Source of the DNA: Holophagaceae bacterium
Lineage (GTDB): Bacteria > Acidobacteriota > Holophagae > Holophagales > Holophagaceae
NCBI GenBank assembly: GCA_016710635.1
Contig: JADJVL010000021.1
Span: forward strand, 65,203 to 129,202
DNA length: 64,000 nt
Direction of reading: 5' to 3'
Shown here: positions 37,801 through 47,682 of the stretch, piece by piece
Layout of the letters: each line of letters starts with the position of its first letter
Position numbering within the stretch: position 1 is the stretch's first letter
Translations under genes and position numbers: made by a program
The notes under the pieces: model-generated
Database searches by the model: none
Seen by the model: the letters and a program-made list of their open reading frames with translations, nothing else
What the model was told of the DNA's origin: nothing

Positions 37801-38449
37801 GCTCTCTTCGGGGCGCAATGTGAACATCCTGGTGCTGGACACGGAGGTCTACTCCAACACCGGCGGCCAGGCGTCGAAGTCCACGCCCATCGGCGCCTCG
37901 GCGAAGTTCGCCATGGCGGGCAAGACCCAGGCGAAGAAGGACCTCGGCATGATCGCCATGGCCAACCACGACGTCTACGTGGCCAAGGTGGCCCTGGGCG
38001 CCAAGGACGGCCAGACGGTGAAGGCCTTCCTGGAGGCCGAGTCCTTCCCGGGGCCCTCGCTGATCATCGCCTACAGCCACTGCATCGCCCACGGCTACGA
38101 CATGGCCATGGGCGCCGAGCAGCAGAAGCTGGCGGTGGATTCGGGCTACTGGCCCCTGTTCCGCTACGACCCGCGGCGCATCGCCCTGGGCGAGCTGCCC
38201 ATGCAGATGGACAGCGGCGCCCCGAAGTCGGCCCTGTCGGCCTTCATGCGCAACGAGACCCGCTTCCGCATGGTGGAGCAGCAGGACCCGGCCCGCTTCA
38301 AGATGCTGCTGGCCTCGGCGGAGCACCACATGCGGGAGCGTTACGCCGCCTACGAACAGACCAGCCGCATGAGCCTGCCGGGACCGGACGCCGCTCCGGC
38401 GGAAGCCGCCGCCCAGGCCGGCGAGGCCGCCGCCACCCGCGAGCATTGA
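34829..38449 (+). CDS. nifJ: Pyruvate:ferredoxin (flavodoxin) oxidoreductase
   Basis: 1,206 residues, the single-chain homodimeric PFOR, making acetyl-CoA, CO2 and reduced ferredoxin from pyruvate and CoA. Fused domains appear in order: alpha-type pyrimidine-binding domain (AIYPITPSSGMGELSDEW), transketolase-like domain, gamma domain, two 4Fe-4S clusters (CIQCNKCVAVCP near residue 697 and CTGCTLCVMVCP near 753), then the TPP-binding domain with CSGCGETPYVKLL, GDGWAYDIGYGGLDHVL and EVYSNTGGQASKSTP. A third cluster is bound by CSGCGE and later cysteines. It lies 10 bp before the DHOD-like gene. It is the central anaerobic pyruvate enzyme. Confidence 0.98.
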   Translation: MTTSERWMTVDGCEAVASVAHRLSEVIAIYPITPSSGMGELSDEWSAKGHTNIWGTVPSVVEMQSEGGAAGAVHGALQAGALTTTFTASQGLLLMIPNMYKIAGELSPFCMHVSARTLATNTLSIFGDHSDVMAVRQTGFAMLCSDSVQAAQDLALVAHAATLRSRVPFLHFFDGFRTSHEIAKIQPLEDGILASMVPDDLLAPIRARALTPDRPVVRGTASNPDTFFQSREACNPFYDALPGQVQAEMDRFAELTGRAYNLVDYVGHPEADRVLVIMGSGGTAAEEYVEWANARGEKLGLLKVRLYRPFPGQTFVEALPGTVKAIAVLDRTKEPGAYDPLYLDAVAALKDAKDEDRWHFESEPKVVAGRYGLSSKEFNPACLKAVYDNLAEAKPRHCFTVGIVDDVTHLSLPVDPDFDIEPAGVTRALFYGLGADGTVGANKNSIKIISEETENHGQGYFVYDSKKSGAITISHLRFGAKPIRSSYLIRKANFIACHQTGFLEKIDMLEAAAEGATFLLNTPHDAAQVWDTLPLEVQANLVAKKLKFFVIDAYAVAKATGMGGRINTIMQTCFFAISGVLPREEAITQIKKSIEKTYGRKGEALVKKNFEAVEATLAHLQEVAVPAAASSTLHMPPTVSKDAPDFVQRVTAVMMEGKGDLLPVSAFPPDGTWPSGTTKWEKRGIALEIPVWDEALCIQCNKCVAVCPHAAIRAKVFDPAALAGAPETYKAVDYKGAEFKGQKYSLQVAPEDCTGCTLCVMVCPAKDKSNPKHKAIDMAPMAPIRDTERANYAFFLDLPQADREAVKLDLKGSQFLEPLFEYSGACSGCGETPYVKLLTQLFGDRALIANATGCSSIYGGNLPTTPYAVNADGRGPAWANSLFEDNAEFGLGMRLAVDQHDLYARELLGRLAGRVGGDLADAIFRADQSGEAGLRAQRERVLALRAALAGVADPEARRLELLADYLVKKSVWIVGGDGWAYDIGYGGLDHVLSSGRNVNILVLDTEVYSNTGGQASKSTPIGASAKFAMAGKTQAKKDLGMIAMANHDVYVAKVALGAKDGQTVKAFLEAESFPGPSLIIAYSHCIAHGYDMAMGAEQQKLAVDSGYWPLFRYDPRRIALGELPMQMDSGAPKSALSAFMRNETRFRMVEQQDPARFKMLLASAEHHMRERYAAYEQTSRMSLPGPDAAPAEAAAQAGEAAATREH

Positions 38450-38459
38450 GGAGGAAGCC

Positions 38460-39479
38460 ATGGACCTCTCCACCACCTACCTTGGCCTCAAGCTGCCCCA
38501 TCCCCTGATGGCCGGCGCCTCGCCCCTGAGCGACGAGATGGATTCCATCCGCCGCTTGGAGGATGCGGGGACCGCGGCCATCGTGCTGCGCTCCCTGTTC
38601 GAGGAGCAGATCACCCGGGAGCAGGAGGGCACGATCCACCACATGGACATGCACTCCGGCGCCAACGCGGAGGCCCTGTCCTACTTCCCCCGGCCCGACG
38701 ACTTCCGCCTGGGACCGGAAGCCTACCTGGACCACCTGTGGAAGGTGAAGCAGCTGGTGAACGTGCCGGTGATCGCCTCCCTCAACGGCATCACCCCCAG
38801 CGGCTGGCTGGACTACGCCAAGCAGATCGAGGCCGCGGGGGCGGACGCCCTGGAGCTGAACATCTACTACCTGGCGACGGAGCCGCAGGAGGACGGCGGC
38901 GCCGTAGAGCTGCGCACGGTGCAGGCCCTGCAGGCGGTGAAGAAGGCCATCAACATCCCGGTGGCGGTGAAGCTGTCGCCGTTCTTCTCCTCCATGGTGA
39001 ACTTCGCCGTGGAGCTGGACCGGGCCGGCGCCGACGGCCTGGTGCTGTTCAACCGCTTCCTGCAGCCGGACCTGGACATCGAGAACCTGGAGGTGGTGCC
39101 GAAGCTGGTCTATTCCACCAGCGCGGAGCTGCTGCTGCGGGTGCGCTGGCTGGCCCTGATCCACGGCCATGTCCGCGCCGACCTCGCCGTGAGCGGCGGC
39201 GTGCACACCGCCCACGACGCCCTGAAGGCCGTGATGGCAGGCGCGTCGGCGGTGCAGATGGTGAGCGCCCTCATGCAGCGCGGCCCCGAGCACCTGACCC
39301 AGGTCCGGGACGGCATGACCGCCTGGCTCGAGCGCCACGAATACGAAAGCCTCGGGCAGGCCCTCGGCAGCCTCAGCCACGCCCGCACGCCCAATCCCCA
39401 GGCCCTGGCGCGGGCGAACTACATGAGGATCCTGCAGGGGTGGATGGAGACGAGCCCGATGAACGGGCAGGCGAACTGA
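38460..39479 (+). CDS. Dihydroorotate-dehydrogenase-like protein
   Basis: 339 residues. An FMN-binding TIM-barrel of the DHODH type begins LGLKLPHPLMAGASPLSDEM, with VNVPVIASLNGITPSGWLDY and ADLAVSGGVHTAHDALKAVM near the phosphate-binding end. It is commonly found directly after PFOR genes, and the 10-bp gap shows an operon. It is not the pyrimidine-pathway PyrD; the reaction is unknown, but a redox role linked to ferredoxin or PFOR is a reasonable inference. GAGGA stands before the ATG. Confidence 0.9.
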   Translation: MDLSTTYLGLKLPHPLMAGASPLSDEMDSIRRLEDAGTAAIVLRSLFEEQITREQEGTIHHMDMHSGANAEALSYFPRPDDFRLGPEAYLDHLWKVKQLVNVPVIASLNGITPSGWLDYAKQIEAAGADALELNIYYLATEPQEDGGAVELRTVQALQAVKKAINIPVAVKLSPFFSSMVNFAVELDRAGADGLVLFNRFLQPDLDIENLEVVPKLVYSTSAELLLRVRWLALIHGHVRADLAVSGGVHTAHDALKAVMAGASAVQMVSALMQRGPEHLTQVRDGMTAWLERHEYESLGQALGSLSHARTPNPQALARANYMRILQGWMETSPMNGQAN

Positions 39480-39504
39480 GGCGGACGCTACTGGCTTCTA
39501 ATCC

Positions 39505-40302
39505 TCAGCGTCGTGAGGGCTCGAGCCGGACGCCCCATTCCTGGAACTGTTCCCGAGAAAAGCTCGTGGGGTAGGGAAGCGGCACATCCACGTCCCGGTA
39601 GGAGATCCATCCGCCTCTGAGCCCGTAAAGGTCAGCCGCTCGGAAGTGTGCCTTGAACAGTAATTGAAAGGCCGTGTAGATTTCGTCCCGGCTGAATGGT
39701 CCCGTGCGCGCATGCCAAGGCCAGTCGAACATCTTCGGGTAGACCTCGGGGAGGTCCGTCCTCAAGGATGCGAGAGGACGGCCTGCCGTGTCCCGGAAGA
39801 CCACCCAGGGATGGACCAGATGCAGGACCTCCCCCGTGGCAATTGATTCACTCCCTGTGTTGGAGTCCACGAGGATCGCAAAGGTGGTGCCACCCTCGTT
39901 CCAGATTGAACGGAGATGTGGAGCTTCATAGCAGGCATTCCCGAATGATTCAGAACCTGCGTGCCAGAAGAGCACCCCATTGAATTCCCTGCGCGTTGGC
40001 CCGAGATTGCTCGTGGCCAGGTCTGTGACCAGGCAGGCCTTGAAGTCGGCCTCCCGATAATAGAAACGCATGAAGTGGTTCTTGGTGACCATCGACGGCG
40101 CGCTGTGGCGGTCTACGGCCACGTGCCCAGGGTCGAAGCATAGACCTGCGGCTTCAAGGGCTTCGCACATGTCCTCGAACCGCCATCCTTCCTGGGCGCG
40201 ATAACTCACAGGGTTCCCGAAGGGGAACTCAGGGAGGACCCGCCCATCCGCCTGCCTTACAAGGGTTGGGCGCGGTATCTGGGGCGGCATCTGGAGGGGC
40301 AT
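39505..40302 (-). CDS. Hypothetical protein, atypical composition
   Basis: 265 residues; I do not recognise the family. There is no signal peptide or membrane helix. The sequence has a soluble alpha/beta look, with YREADFKACLVTDLATSN, GVLFWHAGSESFGNACYEA and AILVDSNTGSESIATGEV. It might be a secreted-effector-like or lipocalin-like protein, but no motif supports either. Codon usage is visibly less GC-rich than in neighbouring genes, suggesting horizontal acquisition. It lies alone between the PFOR operon (convergent) and the accBC operon, with 72 bp separating it from accC. Confidence 0.7.
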   Translation of the reverse strand: MPLQMPPQIPRPTLVRQADGRVLPEFPFGNPVSYRAQEGWRFEDMCEALEAAGLCFDPGHVAVDRHSAPSMVTKNHFMRFYYREADFKACLVTDLATSNLGPTRREFNGVLFWHAGSESFGNACYEAPHLRSIWNEGGTTFAILVDSNTGSESIATGEVLHLVHPWVVFRDTAGRPLASLRTDLPEVYPKMFDWPWHARTGPFSRDEIYTAFQLLFKAHFRAADLYGLRGGWISYRDVDVPLPYPTSFSREQFQEWGVRLEPSRR

Positions 40303-40374
40303 GGCGGTTCCCCGAACTGTTTCAGGTAACCGAGCGCTGGCAATCGTGAAGCCGGCTCGGTCAGGCTGCTCTCC

Positions 40375-41802
<1,428 letters not shown>

Positions 41803-41804
41803 GG

Positions 41805-42425
41805 CTAGCCCACCCGCACGGCGAAGAGGCGTTCGCCGTACTCCACGGGCGTGCCGTTCTCCACCAGCACCTTCACCACCTCACCGGCGATGTCGCACTC
41901 GATCTCGTTCATGAGCTTCATGGCTTCCACGATGCAGAGGGTCTGGCCCGGACGCACCGTGTCGCCCGCGGCCACGAAGGGCGGCGAGTTGGGATTCGAG
42001 GACCGGTAGAAGGTGCCCACGATGGGGCTGGTGATGTAGTGGAGGCCGGCCTCCTCCGCCGGCGCCGCGGGGGCGGCGGGAACCGGCGCGGCCAGGGGCA
42101 CCGCAGCGGCCGGGGCGAGGGCCGGAGCCAGCGCGGGAGCCAGGGCCGGAGCGGCGTACATGACCGGCGCCGGGGCGTGCAGGCTGTCCTTGCGGATGCG
42201 GAACTTCATCGCGCCGGCTTCGAACTCGAACTCCTGGAAAGGCTCCTTGGCCACCATGGCGATGAGGGACTTGATCTCCTCCAGCCCCACTTCCTGGGCG
42301 GAGCAGTTGACGGCGGCCTTGGGCGGGGCGACGGGCCCGGGCTTGGGAGCGGTCCTGGGGGCGGGCTTGCCGGAGAAGGGTTTCGGGCGGGCGGCCGGGG
42401 CTTTCTTGCGGGCGGAAGCGCTCAT
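41805..42425 (-). CDS. accB: Biotin carboxyl carrier protein of acetyl-CoA carboxylase
   Basis: 206 residues, longer than the usual 150-160. A basic, proline-rich N-terminal extension (to about residue 38) is followed by the AccB dimer-like region [20 protein letters not shown], an alanine/proline linker of roughly 30 residues and the biotinyl domain. The biotin-carrying lysine is in [15 protein letters not shown] at about residue 170. GAGG lies before the ATG. It is immediately upstream of accC. Confidence 0.96.
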   Translation of the reverse strand: MSASARKKAPAARPKPFSGKPAPRTAPKPGPVAPPKAAVNCSAQEVGLEEIKSLIAMVAKEPFQEFEFEAGAMKFRIRKDSLHAPAPVMYAAPALAPALAPALAPAAAVPLAAPVPAAPAAPAEEAGLHYITSPIVGTFYRSSNPNSPPFVAAGDTVRPGQTLCIVEAMKLMNEIECDIAGEVVKVLVENGTPVEYGERLFAVRVG

Positions 42426-42488
42426 GGGAACCTCGGGTGGTCGTCGGGTAGGGTCTGAAGAATAGCGGCCCGGACGGGGGCGGAAAAC

Positions 42489-43001
42489 TCAGGCTTTGTC
42501 GTCGGCCTGCTCGGCCTGTCCGGCGTCGGCTTCTTGAACGGGGGCCGGCGCGGCCGCAGAAGCCGGCTTGTTGCGGGCCCTCGGCCCGGTTTCTTCCGGG
42601 CGGAACTCTTTGCGGGCGGCGTCCAGGATGCCGTTGAGGAACTGGGTGCCCTCGTGGTCGCTGAACTCCTTCACGATCTCCAGGGCCTCGTTGATGATGA
42701 TCGGGAAGGGGATCTCCTTCTGGAACATCAGCTCGAAGAGCCCCAGGCGCAGGAGGTTCCGGTCCACCACCGCCATGCGGTGGATCTTCCAGTGCTCGGC
42801 GTACTTGGAGAGCACCGGGTCGATCTCGTGGAGGTGGGAGTGCACCCCGTCCACCAGGCGCCGGGCGTAGTAGAAGGCGTCCCGGTTCAGGTCCTGCAGC
42901 GCGTAGAAGCCCGCGAAGACCTGGTCCGGCTGGTAGTCCGTCAGGTCCATGGCGTAGAGCATCTGCAGGGCGTATTCCCGGCCCCGGCGGCGGACGCCCA
43001 T
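42489..43001 (-). CDS. nusB: Transcription antitermination factor NusB
   Basis: 170 residues. The usual all-helical NusB starts RRRGREYALQMLYAMDLTDY and contains the conserved FPIIINEALEIVKEFSDHEG with NGILDAARKEF near the end. The C-terminal tail of about 25 residues is alanine-rich and lies outside the fold. It binds boxA RNA with NusE during rRNA transcription. The ATG directly follows the TAG of ribH, the common ribH-nusB arrangement. Confidence 0.95.
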   Translation of the reverse strand: MGVRRRGREYALQMLYAMDLTDYQPDQVFAGFYALQDLNRDAFYYARRLVDGVHSHLHEIDPVLSKYAEHWKIHRMAVVDRNLLRLGLFELMFQKEIPFPIIINEALEIVKEFSDHEGTQFLNGILDAARKEFRPEETGPRARNKPASAAAPAPVQEADAGQAEQADDKA

Positions 43002-43493
43002 CTACTTCTTTCCCTTCTCGGCGCGGGGGGAAAGCTGGCGGGTCAGGTCCACGAGCTCGAGGAGGGCCATGGCGGCCTCCCAGCCCTTGTTGCCCATCTT
43101 GGTTCCAGCCCGCTCGATGGCCTGGTCGATGGTGTCCGTGGTGAGGACGCCGAACACGGTGGGCACGCCGGTCTCCAGGCCCACCATGGCGGTGCCCTTG
43201 GTGACCTCGGAGGCGATCATGTCGAAGTGCGGGGTCCCGCCCCGGATCACGCAGCCCAGCACGGCGATGCCCGCGTACTTGCCGCTCTTCGCCGCCTGCA
43301 GGGCGACCTGGGGCAGCTCGAAGCTGCCGGGGACTTTGATGAGGTCCACTTGGGAATCAGCGCCCCCGTGGCGGAGGATGCAGTCCGTGGCGCCGCCCAC
43401 CAGGCGGTCCACGATGAATTCGTTCCAGCGCGCGGCCACCAGGGCGAAACGATCGCCCTTGTCGACGCGAAGATGGCCCTCAAAGATCCCCAT
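43002..43493 (-). CDS. ribH: 6,7-dimethyl-8-ribityllumazine synthase
   Basis: 163 residues, penultimate step of riboflavin synthesis. [20 protein letters not shown] opens the typical fold, [20 protein letters not shown] the next core, and the catalytic histidine is in [20 protein letters not shown]. The gene is the first of the ribH-nusB pair and is followed by accBC on the same strand. Its promoter must lie in the 83-bp gap before the SulP gene stop. Confidence 0.96.
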   Translation of the reverse strand: MGIFEGHLRVDKGDRFALVAARWNEFIVDRLVGGATDCILRHGGADSQVDLIKVPGSFELPQVALQAAKSGKYAGIAVLGCVIRGGTPHFDMIASEVTKGTAMVGLETGVPTVFGVLTTDTIDQAIERAGTKMGNKGWEAAMALLELVDLTRQLSPRAEKGKK

Positions 43494-43576
43494 GGGAACC
43501 CCCCGAAAGGTGGTTGTCAGCCGGACAGGTTAGCACGGGGACGCGGGATTGCCCCTGCGGGATGTCCGCCGGCCCC

Positions 43577-45451
43577 TCAGCCCGTGTGCCGGCGGGGTTT
43601 CGAACCCAGCTTCCGGGCCTGGATGTGGATCTGGATGCGCCCGGTGCGCAGGGGGCGCAGCCGGGTCTCCCGCAGGGGCGCGCCCAGGGCCTTGAAGGCC
43701 TCCACCATGTCGGCGCAGATGGCCACCCGGCCGGGGTCGGCCACGATGCCCGCGCGGACCATCAGGCGGGCCGCCTGGGGCTGGAGGCCCACCAGGATGG
43801 CCTTGATGTGGTGCCGGTTCAGCTCGGAGATGGCGCTTTCGAAGGCCACCAGCCCCGTGGCGTCGATGTTGGGCACCCGCTCCAGGCGGAAGATCACCGC
43901 GCGGGTCGCCGAATCGATGGCCCGCAGGGCCCCCATGGCCCGCTCGGCGGCCCCGAAGAAGAGGGGCCCCGAGATGTCGTAGATGACCACGCCGGCGGGC
44001 AGCGGTCCCGGCAGGGCCCCGGGGTCCGCCTCCACCAGATCACCCTGGGTGGTGTGGGCCATGCGGCGCATGAATAGGAGGGAAGCGAAGACCACGCCGA
44101 CGCTCACGGCGATGACCATGTCGAAGACCACGGTGAGGAAGAAGCAGGTGAGCAGCACCGCGACGTCGCTCCGGGGCGCCACCTTCACCGTGTGGACGAA
44201 GTGCTCGGCCTCGCTCATGTTCCAGGCCACCAGCAGCAGGAGCGCCGCCAGGCTGGCCATGGGCACGAAGGCGATGAGGGGCGCCAGCAGCAGCACGATG
44301 AGGAGCAGGGTGAGGGCGTGGATCATGCTGGCGATGGGGCTGCGGCCCCCGGAGCGGAAGTTCGTGGCGGTGCGGGCGATGGCGCCGGTGGCGGGGATGC
44401 CGCCGAAGAAGGGCGCCACCAGGTTGGCCACCCCCAGGCCAATGAGCTCCGCGTCCGGATCGTGCTTGGTGCGGGCCATGCCGTCCGCCACCACCGCCGA
44501 CAGCAGGGATTCGATGGCCCCCAGCATGGCCACGGCGAAGGCCCCGGGCAGCAGGGCCCGTACCACGCCGAAGCTCAGTTCGAAGTCCCCGCCGCCGGGA
44601 CCCGCCTGGTTCCATGGCAGGATGGGCCAGGGCGGCGCCTGGGGCACGCCGGGGACGGAGACGCCATTCACCAGGGTGTGGAAGCGGCTGCCGATGGTCT
44701 CCACGTGGAAGCCCGGCGCCAGTTTCATCAGCAGAAAGGCCGCCAGGGCCGCGAAGGGCAGGGCGATGAGGGGGGCGGGCACCGGCCGCAGGTATTTCGG
44801 CAGCACCTTGATGAGGAGGCGCTTGGGCAGGCGGGGCACCAGCAGGATGGCCAGGGTGAGGGCGGCCACCAGGGCCTCCCAGACGGAGGCGGTGGGCAGG
44901 GCCCGGCCGATGGCCACCATGCGCTCGGCGAAGTGCTCGGGCATGTGCTCGATGCGCAAGCCCAGGACGTCCTTGAGCTGGAGGGCGCCGATGACCACGG
45001 CGATGCCCGCGGTGAAGCCCGTGGTGACCGGGTGGGGGATGAACTCGATGAGGCTGCCCAGGCGCAGGAGGCCCAGGGCCAGGAGGATGGCGCCGGACAT
45101 GAGGCCCGTGAGGAGCAGGCCGCCGAGGCCGTAGCGGGCCTGGATAGGGGCGAGCAGGACGATGAAGGCGGCGGTGGGGCCCACCACCTGGACCCGGGAG
45201 CCCCCTAGCACGGCGGCGATGAAGCCCGCCACGATGGCGGTGTAGATCCCTTGCTGGGGCGGCGCGCCCACGGCGATGGACAGGGCCATGGCGAGGGGGA
45301 GGGCCACGACGCCCACCACGAAGCCCGCCATGGCGTCCTTCTTGAACTGGGCGCGGGTGTAGCCCTCCTTCAGCACCGCCCGCAGGGCCGCGGCGGGCAG
45401 CCGGGAAAGGGGCACGCCGTCAATGGGGTCGGGTTCGTAGGTGCGGGCCAT
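43577..45451 (-). CDS. SulP-family anion transporter with STAS domain (DauA-like)
   Basis: 624 residues. About eleven to fourteen membrane segments begin with AGFVVGVVALPLAMALSIAV, and the signature VQVVGPTAAFIVLLAPIQA is present. VPMASLAALLLLVAWNMSEA resembles the DauA/SulP C-terminal membrane part. The STAS domain occupies about residues 480-590, with VIYDISGPLFFGAAERAMGA. SulP proteins carry sulfate, bicarbonate or C4-dicarboxylates; which applies here cannot be told. It follows MarR by 57 bp on the same strand. Confidence 0.93.
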   Translation of the reverse strand: MARTYEPDPIDGVPLSRLPAAALRAVLKEGYTRAQFKKDAMAGFVVGVVALPLAMALSIAVGAPPQQGIYTAIVAGFIAAVLGGSRVQVVGPTAAFIVLLAPIQARYGLGGLLLTGLMSGAILLALGLLRLGSLIEFIPHPVTTGFTAGIAVVIGALQLKDVLGLRIEHMPEHFAERMVAIGRALPTASVWEALVAALTLAILLVPRLPKRLLIKVLPKYLRPVPAPLIALPFAALAAFLLMKLAPGFHVETIGSRFHTLVNGVSVPGVPQAPPWPILPWNQAGPGGGDFELSFGVVRALLPGAFAVAMLGAIESLLSAVVADGMARTKHDPDAELIGLGVANLVAPFFGGIPATGAIARTATNFRSGGRSPIASMIHALTLLLIVLLLAPLIAFVPMASLAALLLLVAWNMSEAEHFVHTVKVAPRSDVAVLLTCFFLTVVFDMVIAVSVGVVFASLLFMRRMAHTTQGDLVEADPGALPGPLPAGVVIYDISGPLFFGAAERAMGALRAIDSATRAVIFRLERVPNIDATGLVAFESAISELNRHHIKAILVGLQPQAARLMVRAGIVADPGRVAICADMVEAFKALGAPLRETRLRPLRTGRIQIHIQARKLGSKPRRHTG

Positions 45452-45508
45452 CGTGGATCTGCCTTCATGGTGTCGGGCCGGAGTGGCCCTGTCATCCCGG
45501 CGGGCGGG

Positions 45509-46003
45509 CTAGGTCTCGGCGAAGAAGAACTGCGCCTCCAGATCATCCGCCTCCATGGCGTGGACGAGGATGTCGGTGGCCTCCTTCAGCCCGCCCACCC
45601 GCGCGCCGGACATGTCCTGGAGGGCGTGGAGGAGCTGGCCGTGGGCGGGGTGGGGGGCGGTGGCCAGCAGCTTCGCGCCTTCGGAGGTGAGGCGGATGGA
45701 GAGGCGGCGGCGGTCGTCGGGATCCGGGAGGCGCTCCGCCAGGCCCCGGGCCTCCAGGCGGTCCAGCACGCCCACCACGGTGCTGCCCCCCAGGTACATG
45801 CGCTCCGCCAGCTCCTTGAGGTTCAGGGGCCCGGAGCGGCCGAGCTCCCAGAGGGCCCAGAGCTGGGGTCCCGTGATGCCGTAGGCCCGCTCCACGGAGG
45901 CCGCGTAGATCTGCAGGGCCTTCACCATCCGGCGGAGGTTCTGCATCACCCCTTCGATGTCCTGGGCCTTGCGGGTTTTCGCGCTTTGAACCTTCTTGAC
46001 CAT
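45509..46003 (-). CDS. MarR-family transcriptional regulator
   Basis: 164 residues. Winged-helix core with LNLKELAERMYLGGSTVVGV as the recognition-helix region and RLPDPDDRRRLSIRLTSEG as the wing (the DRR motif is typical). The ATG at 46003 is chosen because AGGAAG precedes it; a TTG at 46024 would lack one. It lies between the DUF1275 and SulP genes on the same strand, so it likely regulates this cluster. Confidence 0.9.
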   Translation of the reverse strand: MVKKVQSAKTRKAQDIEGVMQNLRRMVKALQIYAASVERAYGITGPQLWALWELGRSGPLNLKELAERMYLGGSTVVGVLDRLEARGLAERLPDPDDRRRLSIRLTSEGAKLLATAPHPAHGQLLHALQDMSGARVGGLKEATDILVHAMEADDLEAQFFFAET

Positions 46004-46020
46004 GGGAGCTTCCTGGGGCG

Positions 46021-46923
46021 TCAATGGGGACCCTTGCGCTGGAGGCGCAGGCGGGCCCGCAGGTCGTGGGCGATGGGCCGCCAGGCCAGCACCATGAGGA
46101 ACACGGCGTAGATGACCGTCATCTTGAAGCCGATGTACTTGAACCCGAGGGCGCCCGCGATGCCCCCGGTAAAGAAGGCCACCAGGATGAGGCCGTGCAG
46201 CTTGAGCCGGTCCCGGTTTGCGAGGATGGGGTCCACGCCCTTGCGGGGGGTGCGGTTCCGGTAGACCAGGCGGCTCAGCTCCACGCCGATGTCCGTGACG
46301 ATGCCCGTCATGTGGGTGGTGCGGACCTCCGCGCTGGAGATGGTGGTCACCACCGCGTTGTGCATGCCCATGATGTAGGAGAGCAGGATGACGGTGACCG
46401 GCAGGTAGAACTCCACCCGCTGGTTCAGCTTGTAGCCCGTGAAGCCGAAGAGGAGCAGCAGGCCGGCCTCGATCATCAGGCTGAGGGCGTAGTGGCTGCG
46501 GAAGCGGCGGCGGCGGCCCAGGCTGATGAGGAGGCCCGCGGTGAAGGCGCCGGACATGAAGGACAGGACGATGCCCAGGGCGCCCAGGGCGAGGGTGGGA
46601 TCCCCCAGGGCGAATTCATCGGCGAGGCGGGACACGGCGCCGGTCACGTGGGAGGTGTAGGCCTTCACCGCCAGGAAGCCGCCGGCGTTGATGGCCCCCG
46701 CCACGAAGGCCAGGGACCAGGCGAGCTGCCGGTTGAGGCGCTTGCCGCGCTCCCCATGGGGCTCCAGCAGGAGCTTGGCGTCGAGGGGCAGCAGGTCGAG
46801 GGTGCGATCCAGGGTCCGGCCCAGCTCGTGCTGCAGGCCCGCCGGCAGCAGCTGGCCCCGGAGCAGCCGGAGGGTGCGCTTGCCGGCGATGCGCACCAGC
46901 CTGCGGGCCTGGGTCGGGCTCAT
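46021..46923 (-). CDS. YoaK/DUF1275 family membrane protein
   Basis: 300 residues. A hydrophilic N-terminal part of about 70 residues is followed by a DUF1275 membrane domain with about six helices; AGAINAGGFLAVKAYTSHVT and TTHMTGIVTDIGVELSRLV are the typical repeats of this family, whose function is unknown. The ATG at 46923 has GGAGG nine bases upstream. It is the first gene of the DUF1275-MarR-SulP set. Confidence 0.88.
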   Translation of the reverse strand: MSPTQARRLVRIAGKRTLRLLRGQLLPAGLQHELGRTLDRTLDLLPLDAKLLLEPHGERGKRLNRQLAWSLAFVAGAINAGGFLAVKAYTSHVTGAVSRLADEFALGDPTLALGALGIVLSFMSGAFTAGLLISLGRRRRFRSHYALSLMIEAGLLLLFGFTGYKLNQRVEFYLPVTVILLSYIMGMHNAVVTTISSAEVRTTHMTGIVTDIGVELSRLVYRNRTPRKGVDPILANRDRLKLHGLILVAFFTGGIAGALGFKYIGFKMTVIYAVFLMVLAWRPIAHDLRARLRLQRKGPH

Positions 46924-46966
46924 GGGGTGGGACCTCCGTGGCCGGCCGCGGGGGACCGGGAGGATC

Positions 46967-46995
46967 ATTCTAATCCGAATAGATTCAACACGAAT
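46967..46995. promoter_or_regulatory. ATTC/GAAT repeat array upstream of the DUF1275-MarR operon
   Basis: Four alternating half-sites, ATTC-6 nt-GAAT-2 nt-ATTC-5 nt-GAAT, lie 44-72 bp before the DUF1275 start in a locally AT-rich patch. They include the inverted repeat GATTC-AACAC-GAATC (46982-46996). A MarR operator for autoregulation is a plausible reading. Confidence 0.35.
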
Positions 46996-47025
46996 CATCT
47001 CCGGAAACAGCCCGTCCGGGGCGGC

Positions 47026-47622
47026 TCAGGCCGGTCCAAGCCCCTGGCTCAGCCGCGCCTCCAGTTCCGCGATGCGGGCCTTGAGGGGCGCCAGGGCCTC
47101 GGCCACCGCTTCCGCGTCGTAGCGGGGCGTGATGTGCTGGGGGCAGTTCCAGTCGTAGCCCTCCACGTCGATCGTGACGAGGCGTTCGGTCCGGGGCGGC
47201 AGCGGCAGGCCCAGGCTGCCGCCGGTGGCTGAGCGCAGGTCGTGCACCTTGGCCCGGCCCAGGATCTTCAGGCGCACCTGCTGGGCGTAGTCCATCAGGA
47301 AGAGGGCGACCCGGCCGTCCCCGTCCAGGTTGCCCACGGTGACGAGCTGGCGGTTGCCCCCCAGGTCCGCGAAGGCGAGGGTGTGGGCGTCGAGCACCTT
47401 CAGGAAGCCCTTGGGGCCGCCCCGGTGCTGCACGTAGGGCCAGCCGTCCTCGGTGACGGTGGCCATGTAGAAGCTGTCCCGCGCGGCGATGAAGGCGCGC
47501 TCGTCCGCGCCCAGGGCATCCGGCGGCGCGCCTACGGGCGCCGCGAAGGCGCGCCCGTAGGCGGCCTCCTCGGCCTGGCGCACTTTCGGGGTCAGCACGC
47601 GTTCCATGAACTTCCTCGACAT
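47026..47622 (-). CDS. Pyridoxamine-5'-phosphate-oxidase-like FMN-binding protein
   Basis: 198 residues of the split-barrel FMN-binding fold. The segment RDSFYMATVTEDGWPYVQHR and ADLGGNRQLVTVGNLDGDGR are typical of the PNPOx-like group, with FLMDYAQQVRLKILGRA further on. A C-terminal helical part carries ALAPLKARIAELEARLSQ, likely a coiled coil. It is unlikely to be true PdxH because the family's C-terminal substrate region is missing. The ATG at 47622 has GAGGAG six bases upstream. It is 60 bp downstream of the DsrE gene on the same strand and may be cotranscribed. Confidence 0.88.
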   Translation of the reverse strand: MSRKFMERVLTPKVRQAEEAAYGRAFAAPVGAPPDALGADERAFIAARDSFYMATVTEDGWPYVQHRGGPKGFLKVLDAHTLAFADLGGNRQLVTVGNLDGDGRVALFLMDYAQQVRLKILGRAKVHDLRSATGGSLGLPLPPRTERLVTIDVEGYDWNCPQHITPRYDAEAVAEALAPLKARIAELEARLSQGLGPA

Positions 47623-47682
47623 GGGCATCTCCTCGGGGGAAGGGCCGGCGCGCCCCGTCTGGACACGCCGGCGCGGAAGCGG

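Noticed and set aside
34778..38476. Long minus-strand open frame opposite the PFOR gene
   Set aside because: Composition-driven shadow of the nifJ gene; its translation is repetitive in valine, glycine and histidine without any recognisable fold.
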